Positions 54,770 to 63,940 of a stretch of DNA of 64,000 nt are shown here, piece by piece. Position numbers and translations under genes: made by a program. The notes under the pieces are model-generated. The model was not told where the DNA came from and did no database searches. It was given only the letters and a program-made list of their open reading frames with translations. The stretch lies in the NCBI GenBank assembly GCA_947579605.1, contig OX388321.1, positions 25,287,614-25,351,613 on the forward strand. Reading direction: 5' to 3'. Position 1 is the first letter of the stretch, and the number at the start of each line of letters is the position of its first letter. This DNA comes from Athripsodes cinereus. Taxonomy: Eukaryota > Arthropoda > Insecta > Trichoptera > Leptoceridae.

Positions 54770-55035
54770 TACTATTACTACTTCTACTATCCCATCACGG
54801 CATAACCTGCAAGTGTGTTAGCTAGAATACCAGCTACATATAAAATACGCAAGTTGTCCTTTCTGTGCCAATAAAAAAATACGATGAATTAGGATAGGTG
54901 GCAAACCTCATCGCTGAAATGAAGATGTAAAACGTATTTATTTTTTTCAAATCCCTGCCAATTAAAGGACACTCAAAAACTTACGGAAAAGAGAAGGAGA
55001 CTAAAGACTAACTCTTGGTCGGGTGCTCCATTTAA
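54770..55035 (-). repeat. D repeat, full-length minus-strand copy
   Basis: CTACTATTACTACTTCTACT (tail), CCCATCACGGCATAACCTGC, AAGTGTGTTAGCTAGAATAC, GTTGTCCTTTCTGTGCCAAT, ATGAATTAGGATAGGTGGCA, AACCTCATCGCTGAAAT, AAGGACACTCAAAAACTTAC, GGAAAAGAGAAGGAG and the 5' end TAACTCTTGGTCGGGTGCTC, in order. Confidence 0.8.
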
Positions 55036-55043
55036 GGTTTTAT

Positions 55044-55175
55044 TTATTAATCTTTCATTCAGCGACGAGGTATGCTAAACATCCTGAATGTATTATATTT
55101 TAATGGAACGAGACAAATCACATCTTCAATAAACAGCTAGTAGGTATACTGGCTACCCCATTTATGGAATATGAA
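55044..55175 (+). repeat. D repeat, partial
   Basis: TTCAGCGACGAGGTATGCTA, AACATCCTGAATGTATTA, ACAGCTAGTAGGTATACTGG and CTACCCCATTTATGGAATAT. Head to head with the previous copy. Confidence 0.65.
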
Positions 55176-55179
55176 TATA

Positions 55180-56098
55180 AAAGAAAAAAATGGGATCTGC
55201 GTTCCACCGTTCCGGTATAGAATTCCGGATACAGAATGATACTTTGATAAAAAACCGTGCCAATCAAATTTGTCACAATATTAAGATACTTACTATATTC
55301 AGTACCTATTAAATGAAGGATTTCAAACAAAACATTGTAAGGATTTGTCTAGAATGATTTTTTTCCTCAGCATATGCACTTATGGAAGGAGAAATCTTTT
55401 AGAGAATACACCCTGTATTTACGTGTGTATAAGACTCAAACACATGAGCAGGTTTATTATTTTATTATAATTGTGATGAGAGGAAACCTTTGCAAGAAGT
55501 TTTGATTCCAAGAGTTGATAATATTAGGTAATATGGAGACAGAGGGATAATAGAGAGAACTTTCTTATATACCTTCATAATATGGATAGGGTAATATCAT
55601 CATTATTGTGGTAGGAGTATACTCTAACATCCACGAATCTTACAATAATTATTACCGAAAAACAACTGTCTAGCTAAGACACGTTATTTATAAACAAATA
55701 TTAACTTTGTTACATCCGCTTGGTGTCGTTTACGTGCCAAAGCACCTCAAGGACACTGTACAATTCATCAATATTCTAGGATATTACAATGACGTCATAT
55801 TATTTATTTACACAAAATACGCCGTAAGCCTTTTACATGTTAAGCAAAAAGTGTACCTGAGAAACAACAAAAAAAAACAAAATAATCGCAGTCCATACAA
55901 AACAATACACCACAAAACCACAAGTCAAGATTAACAATAAGATAATGTAACAATGGTAATAAAAAAAATCTTATATGAATAAGGTCAATAATTCAATATA
56001 AATATAGATAAATAAATAGATGAAATGAGAATCTTGTAGGTATACATAAAGGTATCCACTTACTTAATTTATTTCCGATGGCCAAGTTTTTCTATTGA
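55180..56098. other. No recognised feature
   Basis: Short frames only, for example 75 codons at 55707, with no recognisable domain. Confidence 0.35.
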
Positions 56099-56142
56099 AT
56101 AGTGACCTGGTTTCGACTCATAAAGTCATTGTCAAACTAAGA
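56098..56142 (-). repeat. HH hammerhead-like motif, solo
   Basis: The minus strand reads TTGACAAT, GACT-TTATG-AGTC, GAAACCAGGTCACTATTCAA. It is the closest relative of the plus-strand copy at 22321. Confidence 0.65.
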
Positions 56143-57178
56143 CTACTACATACCGTGTTGTTGCTTCAATACTATGTCCTCGCAAAATGTTCCTAAAAAT
56201 AAATTTTTATTTTGGGGAAGTTTGAGATAAACATTTAGTTCTACATAATGAATGAGACTAAATTAATATACGTTGAATAAATAAATAAGTTTTCAAATTA
56301 ATTTCATAATTCCTTACGTTTTTTTTTGTAGCACATCAACTTTATTTATATTCTATTCTATTCCATTCTTCTCAAGGCCATCCACTCGTTTACGAGTGAT
56401 TTAGAACTTTTATTTATATAACCTCATCCATACATTTCATCAGACAGATTCAACATTTTTTTTATGACTGTGTGTGTAATGTACCTACCAAGTATGTGTT
56501 TACTAAAATCATTTTAATCATATTTGAAGTGAATATAAATAAACTACAATTTGACGAGATAAAATATCTACATTTATACATTTTTATTTACTGAACACAG
56601 ATAGATATCTTATACAATCAACTAAAGTTGAAGAAAATAGTAAAGTTAAATAATGTAAGCTTTCGTAAAGATAAATAAATTCTTGTACAAATATATTTCT
56701 GTGTACAGTACCTACATATCTACATAATAGGTACATATATCGACGGTCCAGTTCTACAACTCAACAAGTCGAAATTTTGGAAAATTTTGATTTAATTGGT
56801 AATACATATAATCAACTCCACTCTATCAATTCCACAAACAAATAACTATAAAATTACACGGTTCTCTTTGTATTTTAAATATTTAGTTAATGAAAAAAAT
56901 AATGTATTTAGGTAGGTACCTACCTTTTTTAAATTCCACGAGTAAAATAATGTCTATCGATGTTATTTTCACAATTAACCATTGTATGAGGTTATATGAT
57001 TGTTTTATTTTATTATTGTAATGTAAGATATTTAAGATCACAGCCCAAAATCCCCATAAGGGATTAGGCAAAATAATATATAGACTTTGTAAACATATTT
57101 TTTATTAATAAAAGTAATAAAAAAAAACAAAAAAAATTAACAACGAAACAACCGTAATATAAGACTAAGAAAAGACCA
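56143..57178. other. No recognised feature
   Basis: AT-rich. Confidence 0.35.
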
Positions 57179-57187
57179 ACTAACACG

Positions 57188-57385
57188 TGAAGCTGTCAAA
57201 GGGGTTTATAAGAGAAAATATTGGAGCCTTCGGCAAGCCGCCCGATAGCTTTACTGGATAAAGCACTCCTCACGACAAGGTTAAGGGATGCGGGTTCAAG
57301 TCCCGCCCGGGGCACTACCGAATAAGGTGACGTTGTCTTTTCTTATCCTTATATTATGGTAGTTTCATGTGTTAAATCCACAAAT
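57188..57385 (+). repeat. SINE-T: tRNA-derived SINE, best copy
   Basis: GTGAAGCTGTCAAAGGGGTT leader, then the tRNA-like body at about 57239-57316: GCCCGATAGCTTTACTGGAT (A box), AAGCACTCCTCACGACAAGG and GCGGGTTCAAGTCCCGCCCG (B box in a perfect T arm), GGGCA. Then CTACCGAATAAGGTGACGTT, GTCTTTTCTTATCCTTAT and an AAATAAAT end. These internal boxes would be the RNA polymerase III promoter. Confidence 0.85.
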
Positions 57386-57431
57386 AAATATTTGGAATTA
57401 TTGAACTATTGTACGGAACAAATACGACATC

Positions 57432-57474
57432 AACAAATACTAATCGCACTCTAAAAGTGCGATTAGTATTTGTT
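57432..57474. repeat. Perfect 19-bp hairpin
   Basis: AACAAATACTAATCGCACT, loop CTAAA, AGTGCGATTAGTATTTGTT, with no mismatch. As RNA it would form a stable stem on either strand. It could be a tiny MITE remnant or a small-RNA precursor; nothing distinguishes the two. Confidence 0.8.
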
Positions 57475-57883
57475 ATATTTCACTTTCTTTTGTATTTTTA
57501 AAGCACAATCTAAATATACCAAAAATTATGAGAATGACGATTTGTCGAATATAAAATCTTTCGACTTGTTGAGTAATGGAACTGGAGAGACGAAATACTG
57601 TATTTTGTGTCTGAAACAATTTGACGTAAAATCTAAACTAGACCCAGGCCGTAATCCTGTAAGGCTCTCTAAGAAAACAGTAAACAAAGGATTACAACGT
57701 AACTGATTCTGTTTTCAGACTACAGACAATAATAATGTTATTATTTGGACGTCCTTACAGTGAGTTACATGGGAGCAAACATTATTCAAAATATCATTCT
57801 GAACTATTGCTTTCAGTTGCGTTGAAACTATGTGTTGTAAAGCATTTCCGACCATTTCTAATCTAGGTAATATTTCAAACATT

Positions 57884-58010
57884 TCTATAGGAGAACCATG
57901 TTTACACATTGTAACGTAACATTGTGTAAACATGGTTCTCCAATAGAGATGTCCGATTGGTTTTGTTATCTGCGCGTTGTGCCCTCATTCAGTAAAACAA
58001 ACAAAAATTT
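57884..58010. repeat. FB2 fold-back repeat
   Basis: CTATAGGAGAACCATGTTTA, CACATTGT faces ACATTGTG, TAAACATGGTTCTCCAATAG, then GATGTCCGATTGGTTTTGTT, ATCTGCGC. Related to 21471-21640 with a much shorter loop. Confidence 0.75.
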
Positions 58011-58044
58011 AAATTAATCTGAGCGTGGGTTACATTTTCGGTGA

Positions 58045-58484
58045 ATATTTATTTTATTTATTTTATTTATTTATTTATTTATTTATTTATTTCAAACTTA
58101 AAGTTACAGCTTATATAACATAATAAACGAAAAAATAATAGTGCAAAATTAAAGCCAATTACAACTTAAGTTATATAATACAAAATGTTAGTTAAAAAAC
58201 AAATTATATAAAACAGTTATTAAAATTATTATGATGAAAGATTATAAGATAAATGTATATTTAAAAAAGTACATGTTTAAGAATATGAAAATAAAGAAGA
58301 AAAGCTATGAGATAAATTCAATTACATGTGAGCATTTTAGGATTGAGGGGAAAGGAAAAGGGAAGGGAATGATTTTGTTAAAAGATCTGAGTAACTTGAG
58401 TAAAAGTAAATTAATTTATGAGGATGTACTATGCATACAATAATTATTTATGTTAATTTTATATAAGATATATTATATTTTATT
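58045..58484 (-). mobile_element. CR1-c 3' UTR and (AAAT)n tail
   Basis: Downstream of the ORF2 stop on the minus strand, the sequence is C-rich/G-poor then A-rich and ends in a run of (AAAT) units at about 58048-58091. The end type is the same as in CR1-a. Confidence 0.8.
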
Positions 58485-61355
58485 CTAAAGCTGTGTACTG
58501 ATTTGCGTCCTCAATATTGCATTGACTGATTTTATAAAAGTGTTTTTACTTGCTTGAAATATGTCTATGTCGTTGAAGGATGTGTTGTAAGTTTCGTAAA
58601 TTCTGTTAAAAATAGTGTTCCTGCCATAGTTTGTTTGAAATGTGTTAACATGGAATAACGTGTGTGTTCTTGTTTGTCTTTGTGGTGTTCGAAGTTTGAT
58701 TGTGGAAGTCATGTACTGAGAGTCGATGTTGTTGTGTACTATGTCATATAATAGTCTCATGTCTGTTAAAGTTCGTCTTGTCTTTAGTGTAAGCATATTA
58801 TGGTAGGCTGCGGAGTCAGTATAGTCATCAAAATGAACACGGGCCCTGTAGTTCAGATGTTTAAGAAACCGATTTTGAACTCGTTCAAGTCTCGAAATAT
58901 ATGTTAAGTAATGAGGAGACCAAATAGAAGATGCAAATTCTAGAACGCTCCTTACGTACGCGTAGTATACAATTTTAACTGAAGATGAGTTTTCAAATGG
59001 TTTACAGGTTCGCATTGTAAACCCTAACATCTTGTTAGCTTTATTGATAATTGTGTTTATATGGTGATCTAGTACCATTTTATGATCTAAAATGACTCCC
59101 AGGTCGCGGATTTTGTCAGTTTGTTTGATCATCTCGTTTTGTATTTTGTAATCGTATTTTATGGGTACTTTGTTCCGAGTGAAATAAATATTTAAGCATT
59201 TGGTAATATTGATATCTAATTTATTCTGTAAGCAGTATGTGTTTAGTCTGTCAAGGTCTGATTGAAGCTTTAGGCAGTCTCGTTCGTTGATTATTTCGTT
59301 GAAAATTTTCATGTCGTCAGCGTAGAGTAGGTATTTTGAGTCATGGAAGCATTCACCTATGTCATATATATACATATTAAATAATAAAGGGCCGAGATGA
59401 GAACCTTGTGGAACTCCTGATGTAACATTAATGTATTGCGACCTATATCCTCCCACCACAACTGCCTGTTGACGGTTTTCTACATACGACGCGAACCAAC
59501 GGTATAAATCGCCGTGTATACCGAGGTGGCGTATTTTCCTTAGTAGTATTCTGTGTATAACTCGGTCAAAGGCCTTTGAGTAGTCGGTATAAATCGCATC
59601 CACTTGAATTCTATTATCCATTTTTGTATTAATATAATTAGTAAATTCTGATAGGTTAGAGGTGACTGATCGCTTTCTCATAAAGCCGTGCTGAGTTTCG
59701 GGGATATGTTTGGAGATAATTGGATAAATTTGGTCATAAATAATTAGTTCGAACATTTTGCTGAATATTGGAAGGATCGATATGGGTCTATAATTGCGGA
59801 TAAGATTTTTACCTCCCTGTTTGTAAATTGGAATTAAGTTAGCTAATTTCCATGTACATGGAAAAATACCTTCTGATATGGAACGTGAGAATATTTTATA
59901 CAGAGGATATGCTAGTTGACTGGCACAGTTTACGGCAAAAATAGGCGGTATGAGATCACTACCAGGTCCCTTTTTTGTGTCAAGTTTTTTTAGGTACTTC
60001 TCCACAAGGTTCTCATCTAATTCTATACTTGAGATGCAGTCTATATGGTTAGTATATACATTTTCTTGGTCAGTCCCATCAACGCTGTCTGCAACGTAGA
60101 CTGATTTGAAGTATTCTGAAAATAATTCAGCGATACTTCGTCCATCGGTGGCTACACGATCGTCTAGGTGCATTTCCCCTGGTAATGATGTAGATTTTCT
60201 TTTCAGTTTGATATAATTCCAAAACTGTTTTGGATCTGATTTAATCAGGTGTTCTGATTTTTTTATGAAAGAACAAAAACATTCTGATTGAATACGTTTT
60301 TGTCGTGTTCTCAATAATGAAAAAGTGTAATAATCTGCATCGTTTTGATTTTTTTTCCAAAGATTGTGATATTTCGTTTTTTCTTTTATAATTTGAATAA
60401 GCGCAGGCGAGTACCAATGTGGGTATTTATGGGTTGCGGTAGACAGCATTTTATTAGGAACATGTTTTTCAATGATAGACATTATAACTTCATAGAATTT
60501 ATTTAATGCTGTATTTGTGTCAGTATTGAGTATATCATCCCATTCAATAAGTGCTAATGATCTATTTATTTCATTATAATCGGCCTTTCTGAAAAAATAT
60601 ATACGGCTCGGTGCGGTAGGTAACAATTTTACTTTTATTTTATCAACTATTATTTCTAATGATGGATGATGAGCGTCTTCGGAGACGAGAGGATGCAGAC
60701 AGCGTGATAGTTTAATGTCAGAGTTAGTAAGTACAAAGTCAAGTATACGGTTATTCGCATTAGGTACATGGTTAAATTGTTTCAGGTTAGTAATTGAGAG
60801 AATATCGAACAAGTCAAGTGTGTAGGAATCAGATATGTTGGCGGTGAGATGGCTGTCATTAGATATAGGTGTCCAAGAAATATGTGGAAGATTAAAATCA
60901 CCGAGAACAATAAACAAGTCGTCAGGATGAGAGTTAGTTATGTCAACCAGTTTATTAGAAAAATTAGTAAAAAGTGTTCTGTGATTTGAACCCGAAGCTA
61001 TATATGAACATGCAATATGTATTGTTTTCCCACCAGTTAAGGATGAACGGGGTATAGTCACCCATACGCATTCTGAATTTGATTCCCAATCTTGTCGTTG
61101 AAGAGCATTGAATTTGGAATTTATAATTATCATAGATCCACCGCCTCTAGACGCGTCCGATAGTATATTGTCACGGTCATGTCGAAATACAGTATATCGG
61201 CTATCTGCTAGTTCGGAATCATAAAAACCATCAGTAAGCCATGTTTCAGTGATGGCAATAATATCGTAATTATTGACCTCTACCCCTTGTGAGAAGTCCA
61301 ATATTTTTGTTCTTAGTCCACGGACGTTTTGGTAGTATATTTTCAAAGAAGTCAT
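58485..61355 (-). CDS. CR1-c ORF2: endonuclease and reverse transcriptase, intact
   Basis: 956 residues, no interruptions. Residues 1-235 are an apurinic-type endonuclease that nicks the target: YQNVRGL (8-14), ITETWL (35-40), LGDFNLP (151-157), ILDFVLTN (204-211) and EDAHHPSL (226-233). Residues about 500-760 are the reverse transcriptase: NYRPIS (521-526), VDAIYTDYSKAFD with catalytic Asp 591, SGVPQGS (646-652) and YADD (678-681). The C-terminus has the CR1-type region (SSIWSPHYL, RLERVQNRF). There is no RNase H domain, as usual in this group. Protein length and layout are those of a complete element. The start ATG at 61355 overlaps the stop of an upstream frame. Confidence 0.95.
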   Translation of the reverse strand: MTSLKIYYQNVRGLRTKILDFSQGVEVNNYDIIAITETWLTDGFYDSELADSRYTVFRHDRDNILSDASRGGGSMIIINSKFNALQRQDWESNSECVWVTIPRSSLTGGKTIHIACSYIASGSNHRTLFTNFSNKLVDITNSHPDDLFIVLGDFNLPHISWTPISNDSHLTANISDSYTLDLFDILSITNLKQFNHVPNANNRILDFVLTNSDIKLSRCLHPLVSEDAHHPSLEIIVDKIKVKLLPTAPSRIYFFRKADYNEINRSLALIEWDDILNTDTNTALNKFYEVIMSIIEKHVPNKMLSTATHKYPHWYSPALIQIIKEKTKYHNLWKKNQNDADYYTFSLLRTRQKRIQSECFCSFIKKSEHLIKSDPKQFWNYIKLKRKSTSLPGEMHLDDRVATDGRSIAELFSEYFKSVYVADSVDGTDQENVYTNHIDCISSIELDENLVEKYLKKLDTKKGPGSDLIPPIFAVNCASQLAYPLYKIFSRSISEGIFPCTWKLANLIPIYKQGGKNLIRNYRPISILPIFSKMFELIIYDQIYPIISKHIPETQHGFMRKRSVTSNLSEFTNYINTKMDNRIQVDAIYTDYSKAFDRVIHRILLRKIRHLGIHGDLYRWFASYVENRQQAVVVGGYRSQYINVTSGVPQGSHLGPLLFNMYIYDIGECFHDSKYLLYADDMKIFNEIINERDCLKLQSDLDRLNTYCLQNKLDINITKCLNIYFTRNKVPIKYDYKIQNEMIKQTDKIRDLGVILDHKMVLDHHINTIINKANKMLGFTMRTCKPFENSSSVKIVYYAYVRSVLEFASSIWSPHYLTYISRLERVQNRFLKHLNYRARVHFDDYTDSAAYHNMLTLKTRRTLTDMRLLYDIVHNNIDSQYMTSTIKLRTPQRQTRTHTLFHVNTFQTNYGRNTIFNRIYETYNTSFNDIDIFQASKNTFIKSVNAILRTQISTQL

Positions 61356-61971
61356 GATGATGATGATGACATTAATATGATAGTAATATTATATGGTAAG
61401 GAATAAAAACGACAATTATTATAATTCGATTGATACGTTGGTATATTGGGACTATTCGACTGAAGCCAGATATTTTGTTTATAGATAAATAATGTAGGTA
61501 TGGTTTGGTATGAAGTGGATTTGATCAGTGTGATGTAATTTGATACTTTGTAAGTGGGATATTGTTTCCGGATGGGGTGCGTACCTGGGTGGTGGTGACC
61601 GTGACAATGATGATGGTTGAAGGACAGTATTGTGCAAATGAATTTGTGATATATATAGTAATAATAATAATAATATATGCTATGAGTTGTTAAATTGCCA
61701 GCATGTGTGCGGTTAGTTATTATTAGTTGTGCACAGATCAAGGTACTAGAACGAAAATATTTAATTTGAAATAATAGTAATAATATAATATTAGTGATTT
61801 TGAAAAATAAGTGTATATTAATAAAGAATTTTGATAGTGTAGATATGTTATAGTGGAATAGGGTAGGAGGTTGATAGGAAATGCTCACTTGATTGAAGAA
61901 AGAGTTCAATGGTGCGTCGTCCAGTATAGATGCTAGGTTCTTGCGGCGGGATGGTGATTGTATGACAGTTA
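61356..61971 (-). other. CR1-c inter-ORF region, open in one frame
   Basis: Between ORF1 and ORF2 the frame 62065-61352 stays open for 237 codons, overlapping the ORF1 end by 94 nt and meeting ORF2 at ATGA. The predicted residues are low-complexity (a run of tyrosines from (TAT)n, clusters of His and Ser) and look like no known domain. It could be a real small ORF, a frameshifted extension of ORF1, or a product of the C-rich, G-poor composition of this strand. Confidence 0.4.
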
Positions 61972-62919
61972 TTAGGTTATTTTCCTTAAATCGTCTTCTG
62001 TGCGAATGGCTATTGCTGGTGACTTGTCGTTTCGACGAACATATATCTTGCAATCTCTTGTCCATATATATAAAAAATTATTTGACTTAGCAGCTTCTTT
62101 CGTCTTCCTTAGAAGCTGCCTATTTTGAGGTGTAAGGTGTTCATTAACGTATATTTTACGGCTTATGTCAGGAGCAGACTGGTGGATGTCGCCAACCTTC
62201 AGTCCTTTTTTCTTCCTGATTGCCGTTATTATTTTGTCTTTAATCAAAATATTTTTGAATTTAACTATAATGGACTTAGGCCTGTTGTCTTGTTTTGATT
62301 TGTGTGCCGTCCTAGATGCGTACTCCATGTCCTCGTCCGAGATGTTAACTCCTGCAGCGTTCGCCACTCGTTTTACACATTCTGTTGCAGAGTACATCTC
62401 AAACTCGGGCAATCCTGAGATCTCTAGATTATTCTTTCTATTTATCTGTTCATTGTTATTTTGCTCCCTTTGGCTATTGATGCTAATTGACTCTAAATTT
62501 ATAATTTTATTCTCAAACTGTTCTAGTTTCTTGAATTTTTCAGTAAATTCTCTTAATTTATTATCTAGACTATCTGTTCTATCTGATTGAAATTCAATAG
62601 AATTTTTGAAATCCTTGAAGTCGGCTTGTAGATGCTGAATAGCCGCCTTCATCAGTGCTAGTTCCTTTGCAATTTCACCGAGTTCGTGATTTTTCTGTTG
62701 TGTGTCAGTTGTTGTAGGTGGACTTAGTGGGGTAGTAACTGAGGAATTCGACCCCTTGCATTTTTTGCAGTGGGATCTATTTCGTTGCTCTGTAGTAAGT
62801 CTCCTATATTCCTTTTTACTAATCCCCTCGCAGTAGAGATGGGATCTCCCTTTGCACTTAAGGCACTGAATATAGAAGTCGCTTCCTAGAATTTCACGGT
62901 TACACGTTGAACACTGCAT
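61972..62919 (-). CDS. CR1-c ORF1: PHD finger, coiled coil and nucleic-acid-binding domain
   Basis: 315 residues. Residues 3-54 form a C4HC3 PHD-type zinc finger: Cys 3, 6, 19, 22, His 27, Cys 30, 51, 54. Residues about 78-150 are a coiled coil (heptads in LALMKAAIQHLQADFKDFK, LDNKLREFTEKFKKLEQFE), likely for multimerisation. From NNLEISGLPE on comes an RRM-like domain and a C-terminal part (IYVNEHLTPQNRQLL, NFLYIWTRDCKIYVR) like the FP-type C-terminal domain of many insect retrotransposon ORF1 proteins. ORF1 proteins bind element RNA and act as chaperones. Intact and probably recent. Confidence 0.92.
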   Translation of the reverse strand: MQCSTCNREILGSDFYIQCLKCKGRSHLYCEGISKKEYRRLTTEQRNRSHCKKCKGSNSSVTTPLSPPTTTDTQQKNHELGEIAKELALMKAAIQHLQADFKDFKNSIEFQSDRTDSLDNKLREFTEKFKKLEQFENKIINLESISINSQREQNNNEQINRKNNLEISGLPEFEMYSATECVKRVANAAGVNISDEDMEYASRTAHKSKQDNRPKSIIVKFKNILIKDKIITAIRKKKGLKVGDIHQSAPDISRKIYVNEHLTPQNRQLLRKTKEAAKSNNFLYIWTRDCKIYVRRNDKSPAIAIRTEDDLRKIT

Positions 62920-63130
62920 GTTGAATTTTATAGTGAATTTTAATATTTAAATATGAATTATAACACAAATTATTGTATATTTAATACTTGTTAATTAACT
63001 TTAGCTTATTTGAGTTATGTCAAATATTACGTTTTATTGAATACTAATTGTAATTAAAAAATTATGTCGATATGATGTGTAGCTTCGGAGGTATTAAATA
63101 AAAACGGGGAGCAAGATCACACACGCGTCA
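62920..63130 (-). mobile_element. Probable CR1-c 5' UTR
   Basis: Upstream of ORF1 on the minus strand. The 5' boundary is not marked by a target duplication that I could find; the GC-richer segment at 63085-63135 (AACGGGGAGCAAGATCACAC, ACGCGTCACACTG) may be the element's 5' end with its internal promoter. Confidence 0.4.
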
Positions 63131-63380
63131 CACTGTTTAACTGTTCTGATAATGATTTTGCAATAAGTACTTATATCGTGGTAGGAAACGATCTAGGAAC
63201 TTAATAATTTGTATTTCCGAGATTATTTATTTCACCTGGGAGTTCATCTGAGTTTGGTTGATTTTGTGAACAAAATTTATTATTTACATTTTTCGTAAGC
63301 AATAGTGCAGCATAAAATAATGCCAAACCAACCCAAACCTAACCTTCAAATCAGTCAAACGTAAAAATATAAGTAAACTT
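63131..63380. other. No recognised feature
   Basis: AT-rich. CAACCCAAACCTAACCTTC at 63333 is a TTAGG-like scrap. Confidence 0.3.
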
Positions 63381-63384
63381 GTAA

Positions 63385-63675
63385 TTTGCCACCCATCCTG
63401 ATTTTTTTAAATTTAATTGTATTTTATTTTAGAAACTATACGACAATAAGTCTTTTACATGTAAACATAAATTTTAAAATATACATAGGTAACAATGACA
63501 CAACAATGGATATAAAAATATTTTGTGTCGAAAGATCAAACAGTAACCAGAGAATTATGTATTAAAAATATTATTATTATTGACACTCAAAAGAGAGCTT
63601 GCATGTTTATTGCTTGCGGATAGCCTGCTGACTATCCCACTTGTGGGATATGTCTTAATGGGATAGTAGAAATGG
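63385..63675 (+). repeat. D repeat, interrupted
   Basis: TTGCCACCCATCCTGATTTT (63387) is the 5' half and GAGAGCTTGCATGTTTATTG, CCTGCTGACTATCCCACTTG, TGGGATATGTCTTAATGGGA, TAGTAG the 3' half. About 175 bp of AT-rich sequence with a TTTTAAATTTAATTGTATTT start separates them; it is probably a further insertion. Confidence 0.6.
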
Positions 63676-63769
63676 TTGTTGTAATTATCTATAGTATTTC
63701 TGGATTCAGAGTTTGAAAGTTACACAAACACACGAAACTACGTCATTTGTTTTATTATTATTTTTGAAA

Positions 63770-63840
63770 AATAAATTAATGTGACAAATAATTATTGTAA
63801 TTACAAAAACAGCGCAATATAAGTGATCCAATTATAATAT
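63770..63840 (+). mobile_element. F-like 3' end, decayed
   Basis: TGTGACAAATAATTATTGTA, ACAGCGCAATATAAGTGATC, CAATTATAATATT follow the F end at 44750-44890. Weak. Confidence 0.35.
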
Positions 63841-63841
63841 T

Positions 63842-63940
63842 TAATTGAAGTTGAAAACTATGTTTTGGTCTCATAAAATAAAAGTTTCATTTTATTTTAT
63901 GAGACCAAAACATAGTTTTCATTTGTCTCAATTGATGTCC
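63842..63940. repeat. Near-perfect inverted repeat, about 99 bp
   Basis: TCAATTGA-type outer ends, then GAAAACTATGTTTTGGTCTC, ATAAAATAAAA faces TTTTATTTTAT, GAGACCAAAACATAGTTTTC. Loop GTTTCA. MITE-like. Confidence 0.8.

Noticed and set aside
62165..62590. 141-codon plus-strand frame
   Set aside because: Antisense shadow of CR1-c ORF1.
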